A stretch of 64,000 bases of DNA from Candidatus Heimdallarchaeota archaeon (GTDB taxonomy: Archaea > Asgardarchaeota > Heimdallarchaeia > Hodarchaeales > Hodarchaeaceae). How positions within the stretch are numbered: the first letter of the stretch is position 1; every line of letters starts with the position of its first letter. Of this stretch, positions 18,303 to 27,641 are shown in pieces. The stretch covers positions 3,646,277 through 3,710,276 of the forward strand of contig CP070695.1 in NCBI GenBank assembly GCA_020353515.1, in the 5' to 3' direction. A model generated the notes under the pieces. It was not told where the DNA came from, ran no database searches, and worked only from the letters and a program-made list of their open reading frames with translations. The position numbers and the translations under genes were made by a program.

Positions 18303-18911
18303 TTATGGTTTTCTGCTTAACCATTTTAGACTTTTTTGAATAATTTTTCTATAATGAGCATTTTGAAATGTTTCTATAGTATGTCCTGGAGAAATTCCCA
18401 CGTTTTTTCCTTTCCCATAAGTTTTGGACCAAATAATTGGTTCGATTACCGATCTTCCTTTGTATTGATAATGAATCTTTATTTCGGGGTGATATTCTTG
18501 CCTAAATAACTCATCTTTAATTTCAAATTCATTAATATCCTTTGAAAATATTTCTGATGTAGCTATACGATGAATCTTATACTTTTGTATTGAATCATGT
18601 CGAATAAACCTAGCTCCGAGTATATCCAATGAGGAAGGTTGATTACGAAAAGAATTAGTTGAAGCATGGAGTGAGAGTAAGCTTCCCCCATTTTTAACAA
18701 AATCTTTTAACTTATTATAATGATTATTCTTAATTTTACGAATATTCACGTATATTATAACAATGGAGTACTTTAAATTATTTAGATGGTTGAAATCTTT
18801 AACAGAATGAAAAATATCAAATTGATACGAATCCTTTATAGTTTTAGCTGACACTAATGTGTTGATATGTTCAGAATAACTACGATTTACGAGAATGAAA
18901 ACCGAAATCAT
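18303..18911 (-). CDS. ThuA-like domain protein
   Basis: The 202-residue protein has the ThuA (trehalose utilisation) fold, a class I glutamine amidotransferase-like domain without the catalytic Cys. Signature segments are GGSLLSLHASTNSF (about 75-88), DILGARFIRHD, a conserved HPEIKIHY near 148, and GKGKNVGISPGHT near 170. ThuA proteins act in disaccharide metabolism, for example 3-keto sugar routes with dehydrogenases, but the exact chemistry is often unclear. No oxidoreductase partner is in the same transcript. The assignment to the fold is good; the role in this cell is unknown. Confidence 0.75.
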   Translation of the reverse strand: MISVFILVNRSYSEHINTLVSAKTIKDSYQFDIFHSVKDFNHLNNLKYSIVIIYVNIRKIKNNHYNKLKDFVKNGGSLLSLHASTNSFRNQPSSLDILGARFIRHDSIQKYKIHRIATSEIFSKDINEFEIKDELFRQEYHPEIKIHYQYKGRSVIEPIIWSKTYGKGKNVGISPGHTIETFQNAHYRKIIQKSLKWLSRKP

Positions 18912-18988
18912 TGTTAACTCACTCAGTAATTTGGCATTGTGCGGTGGTTAAATGATATTTATTTACGGCCAGATAGGCAGGTTTAGCT

Positions 18989-20152
18989 TCAAACAAGATT
19001 TTTGATTGCTATTTCAATTTGAGTAACAGCTTCTTCATCATTTTTTCTACATGTTTCTATAGCAGGTACAAATGCAGCTCTTACTTTGGGATCTCCCATT
19101 ACTTTCACTTGCTTTTCTTCATTATCCCATATTTGGCCTACAATCTGCCACCATTTTTCCATTTGATTACTTGTATCTTGGAAAAGCCTTGCTGCTTCAT
19201 TTAACTCTTTTTCTACATTCTTAAAATCCTTATGTAAAGCAACATCTTTAAGAAAGGAAGCACCACCCCCTCTCTCGTAGATCATTGTCATTGCGTCGTA
19301 ATGGACCATCTTTCTTTCAGCTAAGACTGTCATATTATCAGTAGGAAATTCTGCATCAGTCTGCAGTTTTTCTATATACGCATCGTATGCCCTAATTCCA
19401 GTATAGAATTCATTTATCATTGGTGTTTTAATTATATCAACAATCCATTCTAGTGTCTTTCGATATACATCCGATTTGTTAACCTCGGTTTTTTCCCCAA
19501 TAGTGACGATTCCAGTGGTTTTTCTATACCAATCATCCTGTCGAAAATATCCTGAAGCCTCTATCCCTGTGGGAGGATACATTTCCTCCTCTTGCTCATT
19601 GATATTATGTGTTGGATCAAGATGATTCTGAAAAAGACTCCATCCAATGAGAGTCTCCCCATGGTTATCATATCCCGTAATTATTGATGCCTCGGGAGGA
19701 CCTACGACACCAAATCCAATGACTGGAATATTATTGTTAATACTTTCAATGATTTCACGTTTTATGACATTTTTCCCCACACGATGGTCTTTCATATATT
19801 CTTCATCAAGAGTTATATGCCAAGAATGGTCTTGATTTAGAAATATCTCCATCGAACGTCCTACAGATTCAAATGCCCTATTAAAGGGCTTAAGGGGATT
19901 TTTATTCATAAAAACGATGTCTACATTCCCTCCTTCCCATCTTTTTGAGTGCCAAACCAATCTGAAGGCTCCACCTGAAGTGCTCAGAATATAATGATAT
20001 GGGTATTTCTGACCCAAATAGGTCAAGCAGGCTTTTAAACACGAGGGAAAAGGTGTATGTTCCCATTTCCCGTCATGAATTGGTGCAAATGCGACTTTAG
20101 GGACCCCTTTTAAAACTTTACGTTTTGAACCACTATTTTTCTCGATACTCAT
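18989..20152 (-). CDS. Papain-like (C39/BtrH N-terminal-like) protein, possible amide hydrolase or acyltransferase
   Basis: The N-terminal half looks like the BtrH_N/C39-like papain fold: a Cys pair in FPSCLKACLTYLGQ, a Gly/Ser-rich STSGGAFRLVW, a middle PVIGFGVVGPPEASIITGYDNHGETLIGWS segment (about 165-195) with the His after a GYD turn, as in papain-like enzymes. The C-terminal half is helical. BtrH is an acyltransferase of butirosin synthesis; no such pathway is here. I take the ATG at 20152 (MSIEKNSG) because GGAGTC lies about 8 nt upstream; a longer frame reaches 20260. It may be a peptide/amide hydrolase or an acyl carrier. The function is uncertain. Confidence 0.6.
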   Translation of the reverse strand: MSIEKNSGSKRKVLKGVPKVAFAPIHDGKWEHTPFPSCLKACLTYLGQKYPYHYILSTSGGAFRLVWHSKRWEGGNVDIVFMNKNPLKPFNRAFESVGRSMEIFLNQDHSWHITLDEEYMKDHRVGKNVIKREIIESINNNIPVIGFGVVGPPEASIITGYDNHGETLIGWSLFQNHLDPTHNINEQEEEMYPPTGIEASGYFRQDDWYRKTTGIVTIGEKTEVNKSDVYRKTLEWIVDIIKTPMINEFYTGIRAYDAYIEKLQTDAEFPTDNMTVLAERKMVHYDAMTMIYERGGGASFLKDVALHKDFKNVEKELNEAARLFQDTSNQMEKWWQIVGQIWDNEEKQVKVMGDPKVRAAFVPAIETCRKNDEEAVTQIEIAIKNLV

Positions 20153-20449
20153 GTTTTTATGACTCCAGAACTGTGTAAATTTATCAGATGAAAGATTAGT
20201 TGTTATATAAGTCAATGATTGTTCTTCAAATTGTGATGAAAAATAAAGGTTATGTCTCAATATTTGGTTTTTGACATTCAGGTAAAAATGATCAAAGAAA
20301 AAAGAGGATTGAATGTCTTGTTATTATTGAGTGTCCGAAGACATTGGGTATAACTAGTTTTTTATATAACCAAATGTCTAAATTGAAAGTCCTGATGTAG
20401 ATAAATGGTTAACTATCATATTTAGAGTGACAAAATACTAGGTTTGAAA

Positions 20450-21547
20450 TTATGAATTGGTTTGTAATTGGCTTAAAATTGTTGCAACAAGTGAAAATCC
20501 TATCGATTCAACAGTTCCTGTGTTATCATTTCCTAATATTGCCATATTGAGGTTGTTAGAAGGTATATGTACTACAGCTGAAGTATAGCCAAAAATTGAA
20601 CCTGTATGTAACCAATATTTTAATCCGCTAATGTTACCCTCACCAATTCCCAAACCATACCCTTCCATCCAATCCTCCCCAGGTGTTGGGTAATAAAAAG
20701 ACAACATTTCTTTTAATGCTCTTTTACTTATGACCCTACCTCTAAAGAGATAGTCAAACCATTTTACGAGATCTGTGGCATTCGAGTACATTTCACCATA
20801 AGCCCAAGTAGCAATTGCTTCTCTGGGTTTAGTCATGAGATCATCCAAAGTTCCATTTTGGTTGAAATCGAACCAATTATGGGCAATTTGGAATTCAGAT
20901 GGAATAGTTTCATGATAATCGAAAAATATGCTCCTAAGGTTTAGAGGGTTCAAAAAACGATGTCGAATTTCATGGAATATTGTTGAGTGGGTTATAGATT
21001 CTACAATCATAATGAGTAACAAGTAGTTCGTCGAAGAGTAGTGCCACCCTTGACCAGGAGGGAAATAAGGTTTTTTTAGAAATGTAGTAATTATTTCATC
21101 TGGCGTCCAAACTTTTGTCAGGTCAAAAGAATCAAGTCTATTTCTATCATAAGAATTTGGATGTTCAACGTAGTCAAAATTTCCACTAGTGTGGTTTAAA
21201 AGCTGACGGATAGTGGTTTCACCATTTATATACTCAATTGGAGGAAGCCAATCTTGTATCTTATCTTCTAAGGAGAGTCTTCCATCTTCAATTAATTTCA
21301 AAACTAAAGCTGCAATGAAATTCTTATTGATGCTTCCAATATAAAATAAAGTGTCACGATCTACTAGCTCTGAATTTAGAGGATTTGACATGCCACTTGT
21401 GCCTACCCAAAGATCCTGTGTTGGAAAGATAATAGCGACAGAAATGCCTATTCCTTTACAAGCTCTCAATTCTTGATCTAAAATATCCTGCATTTCACAG
21501 ACTAGAGATTCATTGGTTAGAATGTTGTATTTATGGTTCTTGGTCAA
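20450..21547 (-). CDS. Serine beta-lactamase-fold hydrolase (class C/esterase-like)
   Basis: A penicillin-binding-protein-like serine hydrolase of 365 residues. The catalytic S72-x-x-K75 lies in IGSINKNF, the tyrosine motif is Y170-S-S172 in HYSSTNYLL, and the third motif is HTGS near residue 318. There is no signal peptide, so it acts in the cytoplasm as an esterase, D-aminopeptidase or similar rather than on a cell wall. Antibiotic resistance is not implied. The start is a TTG and no close ATG fits better. It is a single gene preceded by a 458 bp stretch without genes. Confidence 0.82.
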   Translation of the reverse strand: MTKNHKYNILTNESLVCEMQDILDQELRACKGIGISVAIIFPTQDLWVGTSGMSNPLNSELVDRDTLFYIGSINKNFIAALVLKLIEDGRLSLEDKIQDWLPPIEYINGETTIRQLLNHTSGNFDYVEHPNSYDRNRLDSFDLTKVWTPDEIITTFLKKPYFPPGQGWHYSSTNYLLLIMIVESITHSTIFHEIRHRFLNPLNLRSIFFDYHETIPSEFQIAHNWFDFNQNGTLDDLMTKPREAIATWAYGEMYSNATDLVKWFDYLFRGRVISKRALKEMLSFYYPTPGEDWMEGYGLGIGEGNISGLKYWLHTGSIFGYTSAVVHIPSNNLNMAILGNDNTGTVESIGFSLVATILSQLQTNS

Positions 21548-22005
21548 TTAAATACCAACCATTGTAATCAGCTATATTTTGATGAACAAAAATGCCATTT
21601 TATGAAACCTTTTGTACATTTGAAGAGACTATCAGTAATTAAGGAAAAACAGTTGAGGAGCGTCAAATATTCCGCCAATAGAACGGAAAAGAAATAGTAG
21701 CTCGAGCTCTCTTTTTATGTCTCACGTACCTCAAAAAATCACTATGGATTTCATTATCCATTTTTATCTTATTTTGTATTCTTTCATTTTTATAGAATTT
21801 TCGTAGGTATTTAGTAGGATTAATATGACTCAACATAAAATCAAACCTTCAATGAAAATGTAAATTTTTTACATTTTACCGTTTTGTGTATGATTTTTAC
21901 AATATATTTTATAAAGATATATATCGAGGCATTTCATAAAAAAAGAAATTCCAATCTTTTTCCTCTAATTAAAGCGTATTTTTATTGAGAAATGTTTATT
22001 TCAAC
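21548..22005. other. 458 bp intergenic stretch, AT-rich, no gene seen
   Basis: No frame on either strand looks coding; stops are frequent and the sequence is strongly A/T-rich. The stretch lies downstream of the dehydrogenase gene and upstream of the beta-lactamase-fold gene, both read leftward. It holds one clear inverted repeat (21855-21877) and runs such as TATATATCG near 21920. I saw no tRNA-like or riboswitch-like structure. Confidence 0.5.
21855..21877. repeat. Perfect 10-bp inverted repeat with 3-bp centre
   Basis: AAAATGTAAA and TTTACATTTT form perfect arms around TTT. The shape fits a protein-binding operator better than a terminator, because it is A/T-rich and symmetrical. It lies about 310 bp upstream of the beta-lactamase-fold gene and 130 bp past the end of the dehydrogenase gene. 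Chance in A/T-rich DNA is possible. Confidence 0.45.
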
Positions 22006-23061
22006 TCATTTATTGCTTATAATAATTTTTTTAACATCACTGGTAATATTTCTCATTAACAATAGACCTTTTTCAAGGTTTTCGATTGAAAATTCATGTG
22101 AGATAATTTTAGAAGGATCAATAATATTATTTCTAAGAAGTTCCAACGCTTCATGATTCTCATGAGGATTTGTAAAACTACCAAACAACGAAATTTCTTT
22201 ATTATATAATTCAAACAATTTTATTTGTACAGTTTCATCAGGTGGGGAAACTCCAAATATCAAGGATTTTCCCCCTCTGTTTAATAACTCTATTGCGTCT
22301 TTTGCTGTTCTGGATGAACCCACAGCCTCAATGGAAATATCTACTCCTTGTTTTTCAGTTTCATCATATACAATCTCTGTTAAAGAATTCTCACTTGGAT
22401 CAATAACTATATCTGCGCCAAGATTTGATGCAAGTATTCTTCGTGAACTATTTGGTTCACTGACTATTACTTTAGACTTATGAAGAGATTTGATTAAACT
22501 CACCATCAATAAACCTATAGGACCAGCACCTACAACTAATATTGTATCTATTGTTTGGATTTTCAAGCGATTTAGACCATGAATACAACATGCAATAGGT
22601 TCCATAAATAAGGCGTTTTTCAGTGAGACCTCTTTAGGTACTTTTACTACTGATGTACTGGGACATATGACATATTCAGCAAACCCCCCATTTTGAGTGA
22701 CACCAAGAGCGTCCCACTTTGTACAAAAATGAGGCCGATTTTTCTTACAATAATAACAATGATTATCTTCTCTCAGACCTTTATCTTTGCAGGAAAGATT
22801 TGGATTCACAGCAATTTTATCTCCAATTGAAAAGCCCTTTACTTTTGAACCAATATTTGATATTTTACCTGAAAACTCGTGGCCTCCAATAAGTGGATAT
22901 TTTACAAATGGAACCTGACCTTCATAGATGTGTAGATCAGTTCCACATATTCCACAAAAATGGATTTTTACTAATAGATCATAATTGCCTAGTTTTGGAA
23001 TTTTTCTATCACAAACATTAACAATACCTGGACGTTCGAATATTGCAGCTTTCATTTGCAT
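22006..23061 (-). CDS. Zinc-dependent medium-chain dehydrogenase (sorbitol/threonine DH type)
   Basis: An NAD(P)-dependent alcohol or polyol dehydrogenase. From the start at KAAIFERPG, the catalytic zinc site is seen as CGICGTDLHIYEG and GGHEFSG, and the structural zinc site as four Cys (SCKDK, HCYYCKK, HFC). The Rossmann motif VVGAGPIGLLMV and the C-terminal region are complete. I start at ATG 23061 (MQMKAAIFE), preceded by AGGGGTTC; a longer frame begins at 23097 and the ATG at 23055 is also possible. It follows the GH94 phosphorylase gene on the same strand and probably shares its transcript, suggesting sugar or polyol oxidation. The substrate is unknown. Confidence 0.88.
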   Translation of the reverse strand: MQMKAAIFERPGIVNVCDRKIPKLGNYDLLVKIHFCGICGTDLHIYEGQVPFVKYPLIGGHEFSGKISNIGSKVKGFSIGDKIAVNPNLSCKDKGLREDNHCYYCKKNRPHFCTKWDALGVTQNGGFAEYVICPSTSVVKVPKEVSLKNALFMEPIACCIHGLNRLKIQTIDTILVVGAGPIGLLMVSLIKSLHKSKVIVSEPNSSRRILASNLGADIVIDPSENSLTEIVYDETEKQGVDISIEAVGSSRTAKDAIELLNRGGKSLIFGVSPPDETVQIKLFELYNKEISLFGSFTNPHENHEALELLRNNIIDPSKIISHEFSIENLEKGLLLMRNITSDVKKIIISNK

Positions 23062-23103
23062 TTTACATTGAACCCCTAAACAGTAAGCATGATTCAAAAA
23101 GAA

Positions 23104-25833
23104 TTAATCCAATTCTATACTAATGTGGTGAACAGAATTATCATCTAACTTTTCTAAATGTTGCCTTGGAATGAGAACACGATTCTCACTTCTCAGAAGG
23201 TCAACTTTCTTTTGATTTACATATACATTCTTAATTTGGTATTCACCAAAATCTTTTCGACTTTTATTCCTGAACATTATTTGTAATTTTCTCGCTGCAA
23301 ACTGTGTGCTAATTTGGGTGGTTCCATCATCTCTAAATTGTGAAGAGAGTAACATAGGGTCTAGTAAGAGATCTCCTAATTCTCCACGTATTCCGAACAC
23401 TCTAGTTACTAAAGTGAGAATTATCCAACTAGCCGAGCCAGTGAGATAGTGATACATCCCTCGTCCTTTCTGATTAACATATTCAGGGATTCCTGGGTAA
23501 ATTTTTGACTTATTGAAATCTACACAATAACGAAATAGAGTTTCCAAAATACTAAATCCTTCGTGTGCCATTCTTCTTGTGTAAAGTGCATTCGCATACA
23601 TAACAGCCATATGAGAGAACATTGCCCCATTTTCTTTATGACCATATGCAAAACCAAAGCATCGGCCCATATTTAACAGTATTTCGTTGAAATTTGTATT
23701 CAGTCTTACCCCCCCAACATTTTCATCCCATAGGTAATTATTCACTGAAGAAATTACGTTTTTAACTTGTTCATCACTAGCAATCCCACCCATTAAAGGA
23801 AAAACTTGACCTGTAAGAGTCATTCTTACCCCTTTAGGGTGATCTCCCTCTAGTCTTTTTCCATCATTATCATAATATCCATTAAACCAACTGTAACCTT
23901 CGTTGTTTTTGATCCATTCTTCAGTGCGAATATGGTTAGTAATCCATGTTCCTTTCTTTTCTAAATCTGATATCAAAGTTTCAATGTTGATTTGCACTTT
24001 TTCTCCCGAAATTGTATGTGAGCAGCTTTTGTAGAATCGACCAAGGATTTCTCGCTTTTCTTGTGGAGAAGAATAATCTATTGGTTCATTTAATGTATCT
24101 AAAAGGATGTTTAGCTCAATAGCAAGTTCAACAACTTTTATACCTCTTTTGATCTTAAGAGCTTTCAAAAGATTAGCTAATTCTAAAATATTACTCCCAA
24201 AAAAAGCAGTAAAAGCAACAGTTTCGCCCTTTTCTCTTGCCATGTCGAGTCCATCATTCCAATCAGCGCCCTCAAGCAGAATATTGTTATTTTCACCAAC
24301 ATTGAAAAATGATGATAGATGCTGAATTAGTAAATGTTCTAGTATTGATCCTTTGTATTTTAATCCGTTTTCAGTACTAAGTTCTGTGCCTTGGTTTGGA
24401 TTCCATTTTGTGTCATGTGCTGTACAACGGTTGATGTGTTTGTCTTTGAAATAATATTGAGGTTCTAAGAGGAATTCTATATCTCCACTTTGGTCAATAA
24501 ACAATTTTGTTGTCATAAAAGGCCAAGTTCCATGATCGCTCCATGTGCGGGGGATATCATTCCTATCAGCTTTAAATTCACCAAGTTCAATTCCAATTAT
24601 TGTTGCATTACTCCCATCAAATCTAATCCCTGCAAAATTGTTCAGGAGGAGGTTTCGGACATTCTTGGGTTCCATTAGCAATAAAGCAAGACAATCTTGC
24701 CAGATATCTCTCCAACCTCGGCCTCCTCGCCCATAATCATGATGGGGAAGAAAAGAACACCCAAAGATTCTTCTGAGAATTGGCTGCAATGTTACCCATT
24801 TCAACCATTTATCAAATATGTTGTCATTTGTCTTAAAACTAAGATAAAGCTTTTCTTTCCAATAATATTTAGTTTTTTTCAAGGTTTCTGTAAATTTCTT
24901 TTTGGATAGGAAGATTAAATCTTTAGTGAAGTCCTCATCCTCTGTAATACTAAGTACAATTCTGTATGATACAGTATCTCCTTTTGAAAGAGAAATAGTG
25001 TTGAATTTAAGCGCTCCTATCGCTTCATATCCCTCAAGATTTTGATCAGAGGTTATATAGTTTTGAGAATTGCAAACAATTGCTTCTGGCCAGTCTAATG
25101 TTCCTCCTTCTCCAACAAAGTCCTCAAAAAGCGGGAAAAATCCCAATGGGGGACGATCATCATTATCAACACCAAATACTCCGTAAGAAACTTCATTTTT
25201 CTTATGGCCTCGTTCATCAAAAGAAAACGTTGGTTTAACGGTGATTCCAAATTTTTCAGTTTGAATTCTATGTAATAAACTTGTTACATGCCGATGATCA
25301 CGTAAATTATCAGCTGATCTGCAAAATAACGGAATGCCAGAGGTAGGGGTAATTCTAAGGTCTTCTTCTCCAATATTTGTTAATTTTATTTCCATCAATT
25401 CTACTTTTCTGTTTTCTGACGGGATAAAGTTTAAGATCTGAGCCTGAATCCCGAATATTTGGCTTTTTCGGATAATTCTGTGCCAAAGGAATCCAGCCTC
25501 AAGCTTTACTCGCTCCTCATCAATAGAAAATTTTAGTTTTCTTTGGTGAGGTGAGTTTCCAGAAACTGACCATACTCCCTTATTCTCAATAAAACACCAA
25601 AAATCTCGGTTATTTCTTGTATTATGTAAATTCTCTATCGATACAGGAGTGAGAAGATAGTTATTATATCCGATTTTGATATCACCGTGTAATTCAGGGG
25701 TAATCGATGACATAATCCCCATCTCATTTACTAAAGGAAAATAAAGGTGAATTGCTTTATCAGGGGAATCTAAACAAAATTCACCATCTTCATTAATGAA
25801 AGTCCACCTTTCAGAGCCATAATTCTTCTTCAT
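23104..25833 (-). CDS. GH94 disaccharide phosphorylase (cellobiose/laminaribiose phosphorylase-like)
   Basis: The enzyme is predicted to split a beta-linked glucobiose with phosphate, giving glucose 1-phosphate and a sugar. It has the GH94 layout: N-terminal beta-sandwich (about 1-310, with DRPPLGFFP), helical linker, an (alpha/alpha)6 barrel containing GRGWRDIWQDC (about residue 368-378) and the catalytic acid D527 in GADWNDGLD, and a C-terminal beta-jelly roll. The length of 909 residues exceeds the roughly 800 of classic cellobiose phosphorylases and is nearer to laminaribiose phosphorylases. It is cytoplasmic. GGAGATAG lies just before the ATG. It is followed by the dehydrogenase gene. 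Bond specificity cannot be read by eye. Confidence 0.85.
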   Translation of the reverse strand: MKKNYGSERWTFINEDGEFCLDSPDKAIHLYFPLVNEMGIMSSITPELHGDIKIGYNNYLLTPVSIENLHNTRNNRDFWCFIENKGVWSVSGNSPHQRKLKFSIDEERVKLEAGFLWHRIIRKSQIFGIQAQILNFIPSENRKVELMEIKLTNIGEEDLRITPTSGIPLFCRSADNLRDHRHVTSLLHRIQTEKFGITVKPTFSFDERGHKKNEVSYGVFGVDNDDRPPLGFFPLFEDFVGEGGTLDWPEAIVCNSQNYITSDQNLEGYEAIGALKFNTISLSKGDTVSYRIVLSITEDEDFTKDLIFLSKKKFTETLKKTKYYWKEKLYLSFKTNDNIFDKWLKWVTLQPILRRIFGCSFLPHHDYGRGGRGWRDIWQDCLALLLMEPKNVRNLLLNNFAGIRFDGSNATIIGIELGEFKADRNDIPRTWSDHGTWPFMTTKLFIDQSGDIEFLLEPQYYFKDKHINRCTAHDTKWNPNQGTELSTENGLKYKGSILEHLLIQHLSSFFNVGENNNILLEGADWNDGLDMAREKGETVAFTAFFGSNILELANLLKALKIKRGIKVVELAIELNILLDTLNEPIDYSSPQEKREILGRFYKSCSHTISGEKVQINIETLISDLEKKGTWITNHIRTEEWIKNNEGYSWFNGYYDNDGKRLEGDHPKGVRMTLTGQVFPLMGGIASDEQVKNVISSVNNYLWDENVGGVRLNTNFNEILLNMGRCFGFAYGHKENGAMFSHMAVMYANALYTRRMAHEGFSILETLFRYCVDFNKSKIYPGIPEYVNQKGRGMYHYLTGSASWIILTLVTRVFGIRGELGDLLLDPMLLSSQFRDDGTTQISTQFAARKLQIMFRNKSRKDFGEYQIKNVYVNQKKVDLLRSENRVLIPRQHLEKLDDNSVHHISIELD

Positions 25834-25873
25834 ATACTATCTCCGTTTCAACACGTTCGAATTATATAATTTA

Positions 25874-25888
25874 CAGCCTTTAAAGCTG
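25874..25888. promoter_or_regulatory. Near-palindrome upstream of the GH94 gene, possible operator
   Basis: CAGCCTTTAAAGCTG is a near-perfect inverted repeat (CAGC/GCTG arms) 41-55 bp before the ATG of the GH94 gene. Next to it, CTTATATTTG read leftward at about 25890-25900 looks like a TATA element, so a regulator bound here would block initiation. This is assigned by inspection only. Confidence 0.35.
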
Positions 25889-26052
25889 CAAATATAAGGA
25901 AATCCTACATTTTGAGATAAGTTTATTACTTCATCTTTCTTTTAACTCATCAATAAAATAATAGTGTGAGACATAAAACACTGTTTAAAAATCAAGTTGA
26001 ACCTTTTTACTACTGAAAATCTCTATTCGTCTAAGAAGAAGGAAGAATATAA

Positions 26053-26481
26053 ATGAATATTCCTAAAAATCTTTTAGAAATAAAAGAATATGTAGAAGAG
26101 GGTTACAAACCAGTCGTTGATTATGGAGCGTGGAGAGTAGCGATCCTAAATTTTATTGATGAACTTCTCCCTGAAAACATTGATTTTATGAGTAAGCATG
26201 ATGAAACAGATGAAGTTTTTGTTTTGTTGAAAGGTAATTGTCTTTTGTTCATAGGTGAAGGAAATGAAATGGAAATTACAAAATTGTACGCACAAAACAT
26301 GGTTCCTTATAAAATTTACAACGTCAAACGAGGAGTTTGGCATAACCATGTATTAAGTCGTGATGCAATGGTTTTAATAGTAGAAAACCAAGATACGACA
26401 GAATCAAATTCTCCTATTATAAAGCTTACAAAAAAACAGAAAGAACAGATTATAGATTTGACCACTGGTCTGGGGAGATAA
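26053..26481 (+). CDS. Small cupin-domain protein
   Basis: A 142-residue single-domain cupin. The conserved pattern is seen in MSKHDETDEVFVLLKGNCLLFIG (about 55-78, His and Glu ligands) and VWHNHVLSRDAMVLIVEN (about 95-115, second motif His). Such small cupins bind a metal and act as sugar-phosphate isomerases or sensory domains, or bind small ligands. GGAAG lies 8 nt before the ATG. It is 46 bp upstream of the kinase gene, so the two may be co-transcribed. The ligand is unknown. Confidence 0.8.
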   Translation: MNIPKNLLEIKEYVEEGYKPVVDYGAWRVAILNFIDELLPENIDFMSKHDETDEVFVLLKGNCLLFIGEGNEMEITKLYAQNMVPYKIYNVKRGVWHNHVLSRDAMVLIVENQDTTESNSPIIKLTKKQKEQIIDLTTGLGR

Positions 26482-26527
26482 TTTTCCAAATCAGTTTTAC
26501 CTAAGCGTAATTGATTGGATATTAACT

Positions 26528-27550
26528 ATGTGGTTGAGTATGAAAAGTAAATCAAAAAAACCTTTAACACTCACTGAGATCCAACAGATTATTGAATCCT
26601 CATTTAGTACTACTAATCTTGGATCAATCATAGAACTCACAGATGGGAGGTTTAATACTGCTTATTCAATTGAACTACCTGATCTTGGTCAAGAAGTTGT
26701 AATGAAAGTTGCACCTCTATCTGAAATAAAAATATTAACTTATGAAAAGAATATAATGAAAACGGAGGTTCAAGTATACAAGATTCTAAAAGAAAAAACA
26801 GAGGTGCCAGTACCAGAAATTTTAAGCTATAATTTTAAACATGATATAATAAATCGAGATTATTTAATTATGGAGAAGTTAAAAGGTATTCCTTGGGATA
26901 AAATTGAAAGCAATCTTAGCCATGAACAGAATGATCAGTTAAAATATAAAACGGGTATTTATGCAGCACAAATTAATTCAGTTATTGGGAACCATTTTGG
27001 ATATTTCACTGATAAGAAGAAGTCTTACAATAAAAGCTGGAAAAATACATTTGTAAATATGATTAAAAACGTATTAGATGATGGAATTGAATTAAATGCA
27101 GAGATTCCCCGATCCTCCAAGCATATTATGAGGTTGGTTGAGAACAAAGCTAAACTTCTAGATGATGTGAAAGTACCTCAGTTAGTGCATTGGGATTTAT
27201 GGGAAGGAAATATCTTCATAATTGAACAAGAGCAAGGATATTATTCTATTGAGGGAATAATTGATTGTGAACGAGCTCTCTGGGGTGATCCACTCATTGA
27301 ATACGAATTTATGCATGCACCAAGTAATCAAGCTTTTCTTAAAGGCTTTGAGACTGAAACAAACGAAAAATTTGAATTTACAGATAATTTAGAACAACGA
27401 AGGCACCTGTATAATGTCTACCTCTTTCTAATAATGGTCATTGAAGCAATTAGCAGAGGGTATTATGGGAGTAAAGCTATGAAAATAATACAATGGGCAA
27501 GGTTTGAGTTACAGAACAATATCTCTCAACTTGAGAAGAAATATAACTGA
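26528..27550 (+). CDS. APH-fold small-molecule kinase
   Basis: A 340-residue aminoglycoside/choline-kinase-fold phosphotransferase. The nucleotide-binding Lys is K60 (EVVMKVAP), the catalytic loop is intact as H221-W-D223-x4-N228 (LVHWDLWEGNIF), and the metal-binding Asp is D246 (GIIDCERALWGDP). It thus keeps the residues that the APH-like protein at 1.4-2.3 kb partly lacks. The substrate could be a sugar, choline-like compound or nucleoside. It follows the cupin gene and precedes the GH1 gene on the same strand. Two start codons (ATG 26528, ATG 26540) are possible. Drug resistance is not implied. Confidence 0.8.
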   Translation: MWLSMKSKSKKPLTLTEIQQIIESSFSTTNLGSIIELTDGRFNTAYSIELPDLGQEVVMKVAPLSEIKILTYEKNIMKTEVQVYKILKEKTEVPVPEILSYNFKHDIINRDYLIMEKLKGIPWDKIESNLSHEQNDQLKYKTGIYAAQINSVIGNHFGYFTDKKKSYNKSWKNTFVNMIKNVLDDGIELNAEIPRSSKHIMRLVENKAKLLDDVKVPQLVHWDLWEGNIFIIEQEQGYYSIEGIIDCERALWGDPLIEYEFMHAPSNQAFLKGFETETNEKFEFTDNLEQRRHLYNVYLFLIMVIEAISRGYYGSKAMKIIQWARFELQNNISQLEKKYN

Positions 27551-27562
27551 TATTTTTTTAAT

Positions 27563-27589
27563 ACAATATTGTTTCTTCATTATAATAAG
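27563..27589 (+). promoter_or_regulatory. Putative promoter of the GH1 gene with adjacent palindrome
   Basis: TATAATAAG at 27581-27589 lies about 53-61 bp before the ATG at 27642, a plausible TATA element. Just upstream, ACAATATTGT (27563-27572) is a perfect 10-bp palindrome and could be a regulator site. Both are in A/T-rich DNA, so chance is possible. Confidence 0.35.
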
Positions 27590-27641
27590 ATTTTAATATT
27601 TCAATTCTTTTTTGAAACAGAAAATTAAGGATATTACTAAT

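Noticed and set aside
18989..20152. Butirosin-like biosynthesis from the BtrH-like gene
   Set aside because: No other butirosin or aminoglycoside biosynthesis genes occur nearby.
20450..21547. Beta-lactamase-fold gene as antibiotic resistance
   Set aside because: No signal peptide; this fold is widely used by esterases and peptidases.
26528..27550. APH-fold kinase as aminoglycoside resistance
   Set aside because: The fold covers many metabolic kinases and nothing here indicates a drug substrate.
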